A stretch of DNA of 64,000 nt from Thermothielavioides terrestris NRRL 8126. Its lineage: Eukaryota; Ascomycota; Sordariomycetes; Sordariales; Chaetomiaceae. Below are positions 1 to 11,880 of this stretch, piece by piece. The DNA lies in contig NC_016457.1 of the NCBI RefSeq assembly GCF_000226115.1, forward strand, positions 1,240,001 through 1,304,000, read 5' to 3'. Both the position numbers and the translations under genes were made by a program. The notes beneath the pieces were generated by a model. The model saw only the letters and a list, made by a program, of their open reading frames with translations, ran no database searches and had not been told where the DNA came from. Position 1 is the first letter of the stretch, and every line of letters begins with the position of its first letter.

Positions 1-3000
1 TGCGTGGGCTCGTCCTGGGCTGAAGCATCGACTTCTTCAGGCTGTGCAGCTCGGGCTGGCTCCTCCACTCCGTCGCGCTTAGACTCTTCGACAGGAGCAG
101 GTTCCTCGACCGGAGCATGTTCATGAACAGGAGCAGGTTCATCAACAGAAGTCTGTTCCTCGACCGGAGGATATTCCTCAACCGAAGCAGGTTCCTCCGC
201 CCTGGAAGAATCCTCAACTGGATCAGAGGCCCCAGCTGGGACAGGCTCTTCAGGCTTGGCAGGAGCCTCGACCTCCCCAGCTCCGGCAGAAGCCTCAACT
301 TGCACAGACTGGTCGGCCAGGAAAGACTGCTCGACTTGCACGGCATCTTGCACTTCAGCGGGCCTCTCGACCGGAGCAGGCGCCTCAGGCGAGGCAAGTT
401 CATCGCGCTCGCTGACTTGAGCTGGAGCTTCGACGTGAACAAAATCGTCAACCTCGGCGGGCTCCTCAGCCTCAGTATGCTCAACCTGAGGAGGCTCCTG
501 AACGTCGACTGGTTCCTCAACCGGGAGAGGCTCCTCGGGCTTGGGGACGTCCTTGAGCTCGGCCTGTGCAGGCTCCTCCGCCTTAGTCTCCTCAACAGGA
601 AGAACCTCGTCGACTTCAGCGGCCGTGACAGGTTCCTCGCCACCGACAGGCTTCTCAGCTGCCGCTGCCTCCAGGGCTGCGGGGGCCTCGGGAACTGGGG
701 AAGTCTCTTCAGCCTCGCGAGACTGTTCGAGAGCAACAGTCTCATGGTCGCTGGACGTCTCCCCGGCGGGAACCGGCTGCTCGGCCGAAATTGACTCGCC
801 GATCGCAGGCTGACTCTCTGCGGCAGGTTCGGCATCAGCCTGGGTGGATGGCTCCGCACTAACCGGCTCCTCGGCCTTGATTGTCGCGTCGACTGCGGGA
901 GGCTCCTCAGCAGCAGGTTCCTCAACTGCAGGCTCCTCAGTAGCAGGCTCCTCAAGCTTGGTGACTTCAGCAGACGGGGCCTCAGCTGCAGACTCCTCAG
1001 GCTCGGGAGCCTCCACAGCAGCAGCTTCCTCAGCAGCGGGTTCCTCAGGCTTGAGAGTCTCTTCAGCAGCAGGCGCCTCAGGCTTGGCAGCTTCTTCAGT
1101 GGGTTCCTCAGCTGCAGGTTCTTCAGCGGCAGACTCCTCAGGGGTCTCTTCAACAGCCGGCTCCCCAGCAGCGGGTTCCTCAGCTGCAGCTTCCTCGGCA
1201 GGAGGCTCCTCAGGCTTAGGAGCTGCTTCAGCTACAGACTCCTCAGGCTTGGGAGCTTCAACAGCCGGCTCCCCAGCAGCAGGTTTCTCAGGCTCGTGAG
1301 TCCCCTCAGCAGCCGGCTCTTCAGCAGCAGGTTCCTCAGCAGGAGGCTCCTCAGGCTTGGGAGCTGGTTCAGCAGCAGGGTCGTCAGGCTTGGGAGTCTC
1401 TTCAGCCGCAGACGTCTCAGGGTTGACGATCGCTTCCGCCGCTGGAGACTCTTCCGCCTCGGCGACAGTCTCAGCGGCAGCGGTGGCCTCAGTCTCGATC
1501 GTCGGCTGCGCCTCGGCAGGCTCATCAACCTTGTCAGCCTGTTCGACAGCAGCCACCTCCTCACTGCTGGCCGGCTCCTCAACCGGGGCAGACCGCTCAG
1601 CCTCGACAGGTTCTTCAGCGACGGCGGGCTTATCATCGCTGGCAGCTTCAGAACCCTGAGAAGGTTGATCGACCTCGACAGCTGCCTCGGCCGTGACGGG
1701 TTCCTCGGCGCTCTCCTGCTCATGAGCAACGACAGCAGCAGCAGTAGCAGAAGCAGCAGTTTCAGGCTGGTCCCCAGGCTTCTCCCCCTCGGCTTGGGCA
1801 GGCTCAGGAACAGGAGGCTCAACAACGGGTGCCGTCTCGTCAGCGGCAACAGCAGCAACCTGGGCGACGGCTTGGACTTCTCCGGCGGGCTCAGCGAGCA
1901 GGGGCTTCTCGTCAACCTGGGACTCCTCGGCGGGGTTGGGTTCCTCCTGGGTTGGTGCCGGCTCAGCAGCCGCAACGGGCTGCACAGCCTCCGCGGAGAC
2001 TTCCTCGGATACTTCGTCAACGGTCTTGACATCCGAGACTGCTTCAGCCGGCTCAGGCGCGCACTCAGCGGACGCAGCGCCCTCGGCCGCGACGTCTTCC
2101 TCAGCTGTTGCAGGTTCCGACTCGGCGAGGGCCTCTGGTTGCTCCAGTGCTGCTGCAGGTGTCTGCTCAGCCACCGGGACGTCGCTGTCAGAGACAGCTT
2201 CGCGAGTTGCGTTGTCCTCGACTGTCTCAGCCGCCTCGGTGGGCTGAGGTGCTGGCTCATCGGCAACGTGAGCAGTAACAACTTCCTCAGTGCCTGCCTC
2301 GGGTCCAGGGACATCGGGCGTTGGCTTTTCCGCAACAGCGGAAACAGGCTGCTCAGCTGGAGAAGCATCGTCAAGGGCGGCGGGAGCGGCTTCGTCGGCC
2401 GATTCAGACACAGCCTCTGGGACGACTTGGGACTCGGGTGCTTGAACCGCTTCTTCAGCAGCGCCACTGCCTTCGGCGAGTTCTCCGGTAGGCTCAACCG
2501 TGTCCTCGGCTTTGGCTTCCGTTTTTGGGGCCTGCTCCTGAGTCTCAAGCAACTCAGCTTGTTCCTCGGTAGCGGGAGGGTGCTCAGGGGGTTCTTCGGC
2601 CGCTGGCGGGGTCTCCTCTTGTGCTCCAGCTGTCTCTTGCGCAGGCTCGTCGGAAACGGGTGCCTGAACTGGCTCCTCCTTGGCGATGGATTCTGCGGCG
2701 GCAGGGTCCTCGGCAGCTGCGGGAGCCTCCTCGGTCGGTTCGGCAATGATCTCCTCCGCGACCTGGGACTCAGATGGCTCGGCTGACCCCTCGGCAGCGG
2801 CGGACACTGTGACGGGCTCGCTGGAGGCCGGAGCAGTGTCCTCAACCGCCGGCTCCTGCACAGACTCGTGCACAACCTCCTGAGGCTCAGCCGCCGGAGC
2901 CTGTTCCTCAGTCGCGGTCTCGGCAGCTGGCTCGGCCTCAGCAACTTGTTCGGAAGTCGGCTCAGCAGCAGGTTCAACCGCCGCCTCGGCAGCCTTCTCA

Positions 3001-6000
3001 GCCGGCTCGGCCTCGGCAGTCTCCTCTGCCTGCGCTGCTTCGGGCTCGGGAACCGCAGCATCGTCCGCTTGAGCTGACTCGGGCTCGCCAGCAACATCTG
3101 GCTCATCCTTGGCCTGAGGCTCTTCTTCAGCGGTGGGACCTTCCTGGACCGGCGCGGCTGCGGGGTCAGGGGCGGCGTCATCAGCTGGGATGCTCTCGCT
3201 CGAGCTTGCCTGTGGCTCTGCTTCGGCCTGGACGATCGGAGCGTCACTCTCTTCGAGACTGGACGGCGCCTGTTGTGGGCTGGGCTCCTCGGGAGCAGTG
3301 TCCGCCGCTTGCGCATGTCCGGACTCTGCCTCGACGGTTTCCGCAGGGGCTTGCTCGTCCTGTGGGAGAGAGGTCTCAGAAACAGGAGCCTCATCTGCAG
3401 GCGCCTCGACGGCGATGTCCGTGACTGGGACGTCCTCCTTCTCCGCCTTGACTTCCTGAGCGGGGGCTTGCTCATTCTCTTGGGCAGCTGGCTCGGCGGC
3501 GGCGACTTCAGAAGTGGGTGGCTCGGCGCTGGGCTCAGCGTCAAGTGATGCTGGCTGCTCTGGGACCTGGCTTTCAGTGACGTTGACGTCGCTTACTGCC
3601 GTTGAGTCCTGCTCTTCATCTGAAGGTTTGTCGTGGACCTCATCGCCTGTTTCGGGAGCAGCAGCGGTAGCTTCTTCAGGAGCAACAAGCGCAACCTCGG
3701 CGGGAGGCTCGACGCTCTCATCCACAGCAGCGTCAGGCTCGCGGGATTGAGGCTCCGCTTCAACGGCAGACGTTGGAACCTCCTCGGTCGTGCCGGTCTC
3801 GGGAAGAGGCTCATGGCTTAATTTCTCCTCTTGTTCAGCCTTCGTTGCTTCTGGAGCCGTCTCCGTCTCTGGGTGAGGCTGATTGTCGGCGTCGTCTTGA
3901 CCCAGGAGCGGTTCAGCCTCCGGCTCAGCGCTCGTTTCTTCGTTGGTCACTTTGCTGACAGGCTGAACGTCAACCTCAGCAGCAGGGGCGACTTCAGCAG
4001 CCACTTGTACGGGAGTCTCCTGTTCGCCGGCCGTTTCTTGAGGCGTGGCACTGTCCTCAAGGTTTGTTGTCTCGGCGGTTGCGAGGACCTGCGGGCTGGT
4101 GAGTAACGCTAGTCCAAAAGCATAGAGACGACCATGTGAGGGGTGAACTTACAGCCTGCTCGCTCTCTGCCTCGACTTCTTGTTCAGGAATATCCTGGGC
4201 CTGCTCCGCTTCGCGGCCCAGATCAACCGGCTCCAGGCCAGTGCCGGGACCAGCCCCGTTCATCTCCGCGTCGTCCACGTCATCTCCAGCCGTATTATCA
4301 TTATGAATTTGGTCGGGGGTATCAAGGGTATCATTGTTCGTAACAGGTGCAATCGTCAAACTCGTTTCCTGGGAATCCTGGGCATCCGGAAGTCGCTGCA
4401 AGTCCAAGGCCGTGTCCGTTGGTTGGGGCGAAATGCATTCTGAAGCCTCCTGTCCTGCCATGCCACTGCCACCGGGGGTATCAAGCAATACTGGGTGTTC
4501 CTCACCTGTAGCCTTCTTCTCAGCTGCCTTCTGCTCGCTAGGGATTGGCCCAACCTTGTCTTTGCTCTCGTCGTCCTCTTTTGCCGGGGCCTCCTTGGGT
4601 TTCTCTTCTGCTTCGGTGGGTGTGTCCTTCGGTTCCGCTGGCTTCTCCTCCGAGACCGGGGCGGGAGCAACAATCTCGGGCGTCTCGGATACCTTCTCAC
4701 CATCCTGTTTGGCCTCCTCGGCCTTCGGCTCCTCAGAGACGGCTTCGGCGGCCTTGCTTGCAGTCTCATCCACGGGAGCTGGAGCATCTTCAACAGCGGC
4801 AACCTTCTCCGACTCCGGTTCAGCCACTTCTTCTTTGACGGGCTCAGCCGCCGCCTCTGGCTGAGGCTCTTCCTTGGGAGGCTCGGCAGTCGTAGCCTCG
4901 ACGTTGGCCGCGTCTGCCTCGGGTTTGGCCTCTTCCGCAGGCGCGGGTGTCTCTTCGGCGGGCTCAGCGTTGGGCGCCTCCGGAGCTTCGGGATTGGCCT
5001 CCGCAGCTGGCTCGGGTTCCGCCTCGACAGCAGGCTCAGACTTGACATCCTCGACCGGCGCCGGCTCTTCTGCTGGTGTGGTTTCGGGCTCCCCGGCAGG
5101 CTCGGCAGCAGCCTCACCATCCGGCACAGGTTTGGCGTCCTCAACAGGCTCAGCGGTGGCCGCTTCGGCTGGTTCAGGCTGAGCTTCCGTGGTGGGTTCA
5201 GGATCCGCGGCCTCGGTAGACGCTGCCTTGGCTTCCTCAGGCTGCGACGCCTCAGCTGGTGCGGCCTCTGCCTCAGCAGCAGGCTTGGGGTCTGCGTCCA
5301 CAGTTGGCTCGGCGTTGGCTTCCTCGGTAGCATCAGGCTTGCTGTCCTCCGCGGACTCGGGCTTGGCTTCCTCCACGGGCGCGGGCTCGTCGGTTGGTGT
5401 CGCCTCAGACTTCTCGGCGGGCTCAGCAGGTGCCTCTTCAGCAGACGCAACGACCGGGTCAGCCTCAGGAGCGGGCTCAGCCTTAACTTCTGCTTCGGCC
5501 TCAACTTCTGGCTCGGGTGCAGCCTCTCCTGGCTCGGCCTTGACCTCCTCAACTGATTCTTCAGTAGCCATAGCCTGAGCCTCTTCGGTGACTTCAGCCG
5601 CCGGCTCGGAAGCCTCAGCTTTTGGTTCCTCAGCAGCCTCGATGGTAGTCTCCGCCGGCTCGGCCGCGGCTTCAGCGGTTTCTGCGGTTTCCGCAGCAGC
5701 CTCAGCCTTGGTCTCCTCGACAGGCTCAGCCTCTGCCGCATCGTTGTTTGCGGCGGGAGCCTCAGCTTCGGGCTCCTGAGCAGCCTCGACCTTGGGTTCT
5801 TCGGCAGACTCATTGTTCACTTCGGCGTTGGCCTCCTCGACGGGCTCGGTCTTGGCTTCAGCCACGGTCTCGTCCGCAGGCGCGGGTTTGTCCTCAGCAG
5901 CTGAGTCGGCTTGTGCCTCCGCGGGAACCTCGGCGGGTGTCTCATTAGACGACGCGACGGGGCCGTCTTCCGCAGGGACAGCTTTGGTTTCTTCGGCGGG

Positions 6001-9000
6001 TTCCGCCTGAGCTTCCTCTGCGGCTTCGGGTTGGGCACCCTCGGCAGATTCAGGGTTCCCTTCTTCAGCCGGCGTGACCTTCTCATCGGCAGGCTCGGCG
6101 TGCACCTCAGCTTCGGCCTTCTCAGTTGGCTCGGCCTCGGCTTCAGCCTGGGTAACCTCCGGGGGTTCGGCTGTGGCTTCTTCAGTTGGTTTCGCCTCAG
6201 TCTCCGCCGCGACAGCCTGGGCCTCGTCCACAGGATCAGCCTTGACGCCCTCCGTAGCCTCAGGTGAGACTTCCGCGGCTGGCTCAGCCTGCTGCTCCTC
6301 GGGAGCCTTCTGCTCAGCCTCGTCGACAGAGCTAGCCTGAGGCTCCTCGACAGGTTCAGCCTTGGTCTCCTCAGCAGTTTCCGCCGCGGTCTCCTCAACG
6401 GCTTCATCCTTTGTTTCCTCAGCTGCTTCGGGCTCAACCTGCTCCGGGGCGGGTTCCGACTCCCCTGCGGTAGCGGGCGCTTCAGCAGCATCAGATGTTT
6501 CGGCAGGAGCGGGGGCAGCTTTGTCCTCTTGGGCATCTGCCGGCGGAACGGTCTCCGGCGCTTCGTCTGGCTTCACCGCCGGAGCGTCGGCTTCGGCTGT
6601 CTCGGATGCAGCCTTGGGTTCGGAGTTGCCAGCGTCTACTGTCGCATCTGCCTCGGTTTTCTCGGCCTGCTCGACGTGCTCATCTTCCTTAGCTTGCTCT
6701 GATTGCGGCTCGTCGGCGGCAGGAGCGTCCCCGGGTATCTCTGCAGGCTTGGCCGCCTCTTTTTCTGCCTCGGCAGTAGGCTCGACCTCAGGTGTGCCGG
6801 ACTCTTGCTCAGCCTGTTCATTGGGGACAGTCTCAGCCGTCTTGTCAGTCTCGTCGGTCTCGGGCTTCGCCGCGGCGGTTACCTGGGAAGCTTTAGTGAC
6901 TCTGCTGCTTCCGGCGGAATGGAAGAAAATTACCTCGGGGGCAGCGGCATCCTGGGAAGCCTCCTCAACGGTTGGCTTGTCCTCGTCTGCCGTCTCTTCA
7001 GCACCCGCCTCGGTCTGCTCGGCAGTCGTTTCAGCGGGTTTCTCCTCAGCCTCCAGCTGGTCTTGCGAAGTCGGTTCAACCGCCTCGGGCGAAGCTGCAT
7101 CGGCAGCTGGGGCCTCGGGCTCGTTCTTGGCGACCTCCTCGACAGCCTCGGGCTTCTCCTCGGTCGATTCCTCAACCTTTTCGACCGGAGTCTCCTCAAC
7201 AGCCGTTGCCTCGGCGGCAGGCTTAGAGGCGACGGCTTCGGGTTCCGCCGCCGGGGTAGGCTCGGGTTCAGCTTCGGCTTCCTTCTCGGTCGCTGCCTGC
7301 TGGGCTCCGTCGGATGCGAGAGACTCTTCAGAGACTGCAGGCGGCTCTGTCTCCGCTTCAGCAGCCGACGCTTCCTCGGGCGCCGGTTCAGGCTCAGCTG
7401 GCTTTTCGTCCGGCACCGGAGTGGCAGTCTCAGCAGCAGGCTCGTTCTCGCCAGCGGGCTGCTCCTTCTCCGAGGCGTTCTCTGCGGGTGCCGCTGTTTT
7501 AACCTCTCTGCAAGCCCGTTAGCATCTGAAGAGTATAATAAACGAAGGACTATATGGGGTATTCGTTGATGAACATACTGAGCCAAAGGCTTGTCCTCGC
7601 CCTCGGTCGCCTCAGCTGGGGCAGCGGTCTCCTCGGCTTCAGCGACCTTTTCCTCTTTGGTTTCTGCAGCAGGCTCGTCCTTGACTTCAGCGACAGGTTC
7701 CGCTTCTGGTTCAGCAGCCTTCTCGGCATCCGCAGGTGCCTCTTCCTCAGCGGAAACTGGGGCCGGGACATTCTCTGTCTCAGCCGCGGCAGGTTCCGGG
7801 GCAGCCTCAGGTTGGGCAGCGGTCTCAGGCTCGGGAGCGGTCTCGGCTTTAGGAGCTTCAGCAGGCTCCTCCTCCTTCACCTCGACTTCAGCGGTCTCCT
7901 CGGTTTTAACCGCCTCAGGCTCAGCAGCAGGCTCAGCCGCTGCAGCAACCTCGGTAGCAGTCTCAGCCTCGGTGGAAACAGCAGGTTGCTCCTCCTCCTG
8001 CTTCACCTCGACTTCAGCGGCTTCCTCTGTCTTGGCCACCTGGGCCTCAGCAGCGGGCTCAGCCTCCGGAGCGGTCTCGGTCTCGGGAGCGACGGCAGGT
8101 TGCTCCTCCTCCTTCTTCACCTCGACTTCAGCGGCATCCTCAGTCTTAACCTCCTCAGCCTCAGCAGCCGGAGTCTGCTCAGCAACCTCTTGAGACGCCG
8201 CAGCCTCAGCCTTGGCCTCGGGAGCAGCAGCAGCGACCTCGCCAGCTTCCAATGGTTTCTGCTCGTCCTTCGGCTCCTCAGCGGGAGCAGCAGGGGCCTG
8301 CGCATCGTCGGAAGCCGTCGCCTCAATCTCGACCACAGCAGCCTCGCCCCCAACAGCTGCTTCTTCTCTCACCTCATTAGGCGCAGCCTCCTCGGCCGCA
8401 GCCGGCGCCTCGGTTTCAGCGGGAGCCGGCTCTTCCTGCTCCGCCGCCGGCGCTGGTTCTTCGGCGGGAGCTGGGGCAGCTGTATCTGCTGCGCCGGTCT
8501 CGGCCGGCTCAGCGGCGGCGGGCTCCTCAGGGCTGTCGGCGGGGGCGGGCTCGGGTTGGGGAGGGGTGGTGGCCGAGGGCTGGGCCTCCTCGGTCTGCTC
8601 CGGCGACGTTGTCTCGGCCGGAGGCACGTCTGCCTCCTTGGACTCGGCCGCTTCTGGTTGAGCCTCGGACGCAGGCTCTGTCGGAGCTGGCGCAGCAGAT
8701 GCGCTGGCTTCTTCTGCCGCCGGCTCAGCAGCGGCTTCCGCCTTGTCCTCCGTCGCAGCAGCGGCCGGTTCGGCGGCGGGTTGGCTAGTCTCGGCGGACT
8801 CGCTGGGTTGAGGCTCAGCTGGGTCGCTGACCTCCGCTGTCTTTGGTTGCTCCTCGGCGCTCGCTGCTGGGGGTTCTGGCTCAGCAGCCTTCTCTTCTTC
8901 AGCCTTAGCCGCGCCAGCAGGGGAGGCCGGCGCGGGTGACGGCTCCTCAGCGGGAGCGGCATTGGTGGGCGACTTTGGGCTCTTCTCCTTCTTGTCCTTG

Positions 9001-9552
9001 CCCTTCTTGCCCTTGTTCTTCTTCTTGCTCTTGCCGTTGGGTGAGGCCTGCTCGGGCTCCTCCTTGGGCTCAGGCTCAGCAGCCTTCTCCACCGTTGCCG
9101 CCTTGGCGGCCTTCTTCTTAGCTTTCTTGTTCTTCTTCTTCGCCGCAGCGGTTTCGGCCGGTACGGCCTGCTCTACCGCCGGCGCCGGCGTGGGCTTGCC
9201 CTCCGCCTCCACATCTAGCACCGGGATCCATCAGTAAGGGAGCTCTCCTTAGCGGTGGACGCCAGGAACTCACCGTCACCGTTGTCATCGGCATCTACCT
9301 CAGGCGCGTTGTCGTCCTCCGAGTCTGACGGCTGGAAGTACTTGACCTCCCCATACTGGGCTACCTGCACATAATTAAAATCGGCGAACTGGACGCGGTC
9401 ATAGTGGGTCTGGGACCAATGCGGGTTCGTCCGGACGGGACAGAACTCGACACCTTCGCCTGGGATGTTCATACTTGTGGGGCGTCGACCTCTGCCTTGT
9501 CGGAGGGGATCTCGACGGTCAAGACCTGAGGGGTGCTCTTATTATCCTCCAT
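1..9552 (-). CDS. Giant acidic Glu/Ala/Pro-repeat protein, partial (3' end outside window)
   Basis: I do not recognise a family. My model has exons 9552-9475, 9364-9274, 9214-7579, 7507-4153 and 4088 to the window edge. Introns at 9365-9474, 9215-9273, 7508-7578 and 4089-4152 keep phase throughout, giving about 3,080 codons so far with no stop. The first ~55 residues are ordinary sequence. They are followed by two lysine-rich blocks (about residues 80-130), then thousands of residues of degenerate E-A-P-x repeats such as AEEPAAEE and KPEEPA. Two less repetitive islands lie near 4155-4500 and 6880-6960. The second may be a further in-frame 51-nt intron (6883-6933, GTAATT...CAG). No signal peptide, membrane segment or catalytic motif is visible, so the protein is probably intrinsically disordered. 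The start is uncertain: ATG 9552 needs the first intron, while ATG 9472 would read straight through it. Large ORFs on the opposite strand and in other frames are by-products of the repeated codons. Confidence 0.75.
880..1420. repeat. Minisatellite-like coding repeat inside the giant gene
   Basis: On the plus strand, short units like GCAGGTTCCTCAGC recur with small changes. They encode PAAEEP-type residues on the minus strand. This is the most regular part of the repeat-rich gene and a likely place for length variation. The same style of repeat, more degenerate, covers most of 1-9200. Confidence 0.6.
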
Positions 9553-11412
9553 GCAGAAGCAATGGGCGCCGTGTGTCCTGCGCGTGGACTTCTCCTGTCG
9601 GGGGGCCGCGGCGGGTGTGTCGGGAAACTGCAGATGCAAGAAAGAGGTGGGGTGTTGGGCCGTGAGTGGGTTGCCGGCCAGTGGTCGGGTTGGGTATATG
9701 GGGGGTTAATGTATGCACAAAGCTAACGCGTGCAGCCGGGTGGGTGTTAAAAGACTTGGAGTGGTGTCACAGTCCGTGGTTGGCCGTGGCGCTCTTTTTC
9801 TGCTTTTTCCTCTTTTTCTGGTGATGTCGATATCCAAGTAAACAAATGGGGCCGATTGGGAGGTGGGGTTTACAGGTTTGTGTTGGCAGTGCAAAATGTG
9901 ATGAACAGAAGACAGTGTGAACCGCACTTCATGGTCCCTCCCGGGTTCTAAAAAGGAAAAAGGCCCTTGTCCTTCTCGGTCTGCGGATCAGAATCGAGGC
10001 GAGGGGAGCAGGTGGTCATGGAAGGCAGGAAGGGGCGACCCCGGAGCAAACCGAGGGGCAGGTTGCTGTGAACAGGCCATTGGCTCTTGGCAAGAACTGC
10101 ATAGTGTGTATCCGCATCCCGCAATCACCACCCCGGGCCCCTCCGCATCCTCCGTCCAATGTGGACATCCAACCCCACGCAACGTGAACGACATCATGCG
10201 CGGGGTCTCGAGACATCAAGTGACTGGATCGAGGCCGATGGCAGTGGCCCACAGAGCTGCAGTGGCGCCACGTCGCAACGGGGGTGGTTGGACAGAGCGA
10301 GGGTAGCAAGCAATCAACTCTCATCAAACCGCATCACTTTTTGGACCGGGCATGCCACAAAAACCTCTCACAATCTGGAGCAACAGCAGCACAAATGCGA
10401 GGCTGAAAGCCCAATTGATAACCAGCAGGCCCCGCAGGCAACGGCAGGCAACGGCAGCAATTGCAGTGACCCGAGGTCCCGCAGCGGCAGGCCGCAGACT
10501 TTGATGCTGAGCACCGGCCGCAGCTTTCTGCCTGAGGTAGTTAGTTGTTATCAGCTATCTGCTGCTTCGTCGTCAAGGCCCGCCGGTGGTGCTCCGCCGA
10601 TCGATGAAGGCGGGATGTCCGGATCTCAAAACGACGTGAGGTGGTGTTGTAAGCCTCGCGCCCAATTATTGGTTGGGGGAGAATTTGGGGATTGGGCAGC
10701 CATTGAGCCACCCTTTCCATCATTGGGCCGTTCCATTCTCGGCTGAGAGGGAGGTGTCGTTGTGCCTTGTTGGGAAATCCGGCTCAATGGGGAAGTGTGG
10801 CTATCCCAATTGCTTGTTGCATGGAGCAACTGCAGACAGGTTTCTCAGTCTCGACATCAATTGCGCGCAGGCAGTTCAAAGAAGGGGATACGGCATTTAT
10901 ATTCTTCCTCTCTTCGCTTCAACCAGACGGGGAGACACTGATGAGCTTATATTTTGCAGTCGCACCGCCGAGCGAGCTCGACCAGCGAGCAGCGAGTCCG
11001 GGCGATCAATTGCTGGGCGGTAGCAGGCGGTGGTGCAACAGTGGCCTGCGGTGTGCTGTTGTTGCGTGCTTGGCTACGTGGTTGACTGCTGGCTTGTCGC
11101 TTCTCGATGAAACCTGCAGGGCGGGCCAGTCTAACCGCCCCGGCTGCCTTAGCGGTGTGGGGCGTACTAGCGACATCGGGTCGGGACGTGGGGTATTTGC
11201 GACAGGGGTCGAGGCCAGCAAAACAATCCGAAAATTTTCGATGGCCTAGGATTGTGCTCGGTGCTGGGCATGTTGCAAGGTGTGGTGAGCTCGCTGACCG
11301 AGTTGGTCGAAAAAGCACAATTCGGTTGCAGATTCGAGGTGTGCGACGAAGGAGAGCGCGGAGCAGCGACTTGAGATGTCCTGTTAGTTGGAAGACCTCT
11401 TCAGGGGGTAGA
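9553..11412. other. Gene-free stretch upstream of the giant gene
   Basis: It holds the promoter side of the giant gene. Only short ORFs without family resemblance or splice support are present. A tiny tandem repeat (GGCAACGGCA twice) lies near 10435-10460. I see no RNA gene. Confidence 0.5.
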
Positions 11413-11535
11413 CGTTAAAGAGGTCCCGCCAAGACTAATTTCCAGCCCTGGTCTTACACCGTCAGTACGTAGCCACCATCGCCACGGGGTTTGCACTATC
11501 GCCACGGGTTAGCCACTGGTTAGTTCGCCGGGGGT

Positions 11536-11560
11536 GCGGGGGGCGGCGCCAGCCCCCCGC
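11536..11560. repeat. GC-rich hairpin
   Basis: GCGGGGGGC at 11536-11544 pairs with GCCCCCCGC at 11552-11560, a perfect 9-bp stem with a 7-nt loop. It lies inside the 379-bp foldback element, just before the telomere-like units. Confidence 0.7.
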
Positions 11561-11561
11561 T

Positions 11562-11615
11562 GGTTAGGGTGAGGGTTATGGTTAGGGTGAGGGTCAAGGT
11601 TAGGGTGCGGGTTAA
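11562..11615 (+). repeat. Three 18-bp telomere-like tandem units
   Basis: Three units of the form GGTTAGGGTGAGGGTTAT start at 11562, 11580 and 11598, with two or three changes in the later ones. Each carries TTAGGG, the telomeric hexamer of filamentous fungi. The 18-bp period and variant bases argue against a true telomere tract. It is best read as an internal part of the surrounding element. Confidence 0.75.
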
Positions 11616-11871
11616 CTTCGTTTTCTTTTTTTCAATTTCGTTGAGGTTTCGTGAAGTTATTGCGACGAGTTTTTGCGAGTATTTGCGGTTTGTCTTCGTC
11701 GCTGATGCTCTAAGTCGTCGCGGCCCCACTTACCCCTTGGCGATGTGTAAAAGCCTGTAATTCTTAGTGTCTTGGCGGGACCTCTTTAACGACGACCCTT
11801 CAGGGTCGGCTGACCGCTCAGAATCGCGCTAGGCAAGGGTGCCGGCCCATGTCGCGCGCTAACAGTTGATA

Positions 11872-11880
11872 GAGGAACGT
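11872..11880. repeat. Left 9-bp target-site duplication (GAGGAACGT)
   Basis: Identical to 12417-12425 and immediately outside the terminal inverted repeats of the 536-bp element. Nine-base duplications are typical of Mutator-like elements. Confidence 0.85.

Larger units (their letters stand above)
11413..11791. mobile_element. 379-bp foldback element with 23-bp terminal inverted repeats
   Basis: The ends are exact inverted copies: 11413-11435 (starts CGTTAAAGAGGTCCC) and 11769-11791 (ends GGGACCTCTTTAACG). The element has no coding capacity. Inside are a strong GC hairpin (arms 11536-11544 and 11552-11560) and a three-unit telomere-like repeat. No target-site duplication is obvious at the borders, so the class is unclear. 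It looks like a non-autonomous DNA element (MITE-like). Confidence 0.65.

Noticed and set aside
117..8939. Several plus-strand ORFs of 200-500 codons (for example 1296-2786, 6362-7522, 7554-8939) and a 770-codon minus-strand ORF at 1232-3544
   Set aside because: They mirror or frame-shift the E/A/P repeats of the giant gene. Their compositions (Ser/Leu/Arg-rich) are what antisense or shifted GAG/GCC/CCT codons give, and they have no domain features.
11562..11615. True interstitial telomere or chromosome end
   Set aside because: Only three 18-bp variant units inside a short inverted-repeat element, with genes on both sides. It is not an array of perfect TTAGGG.
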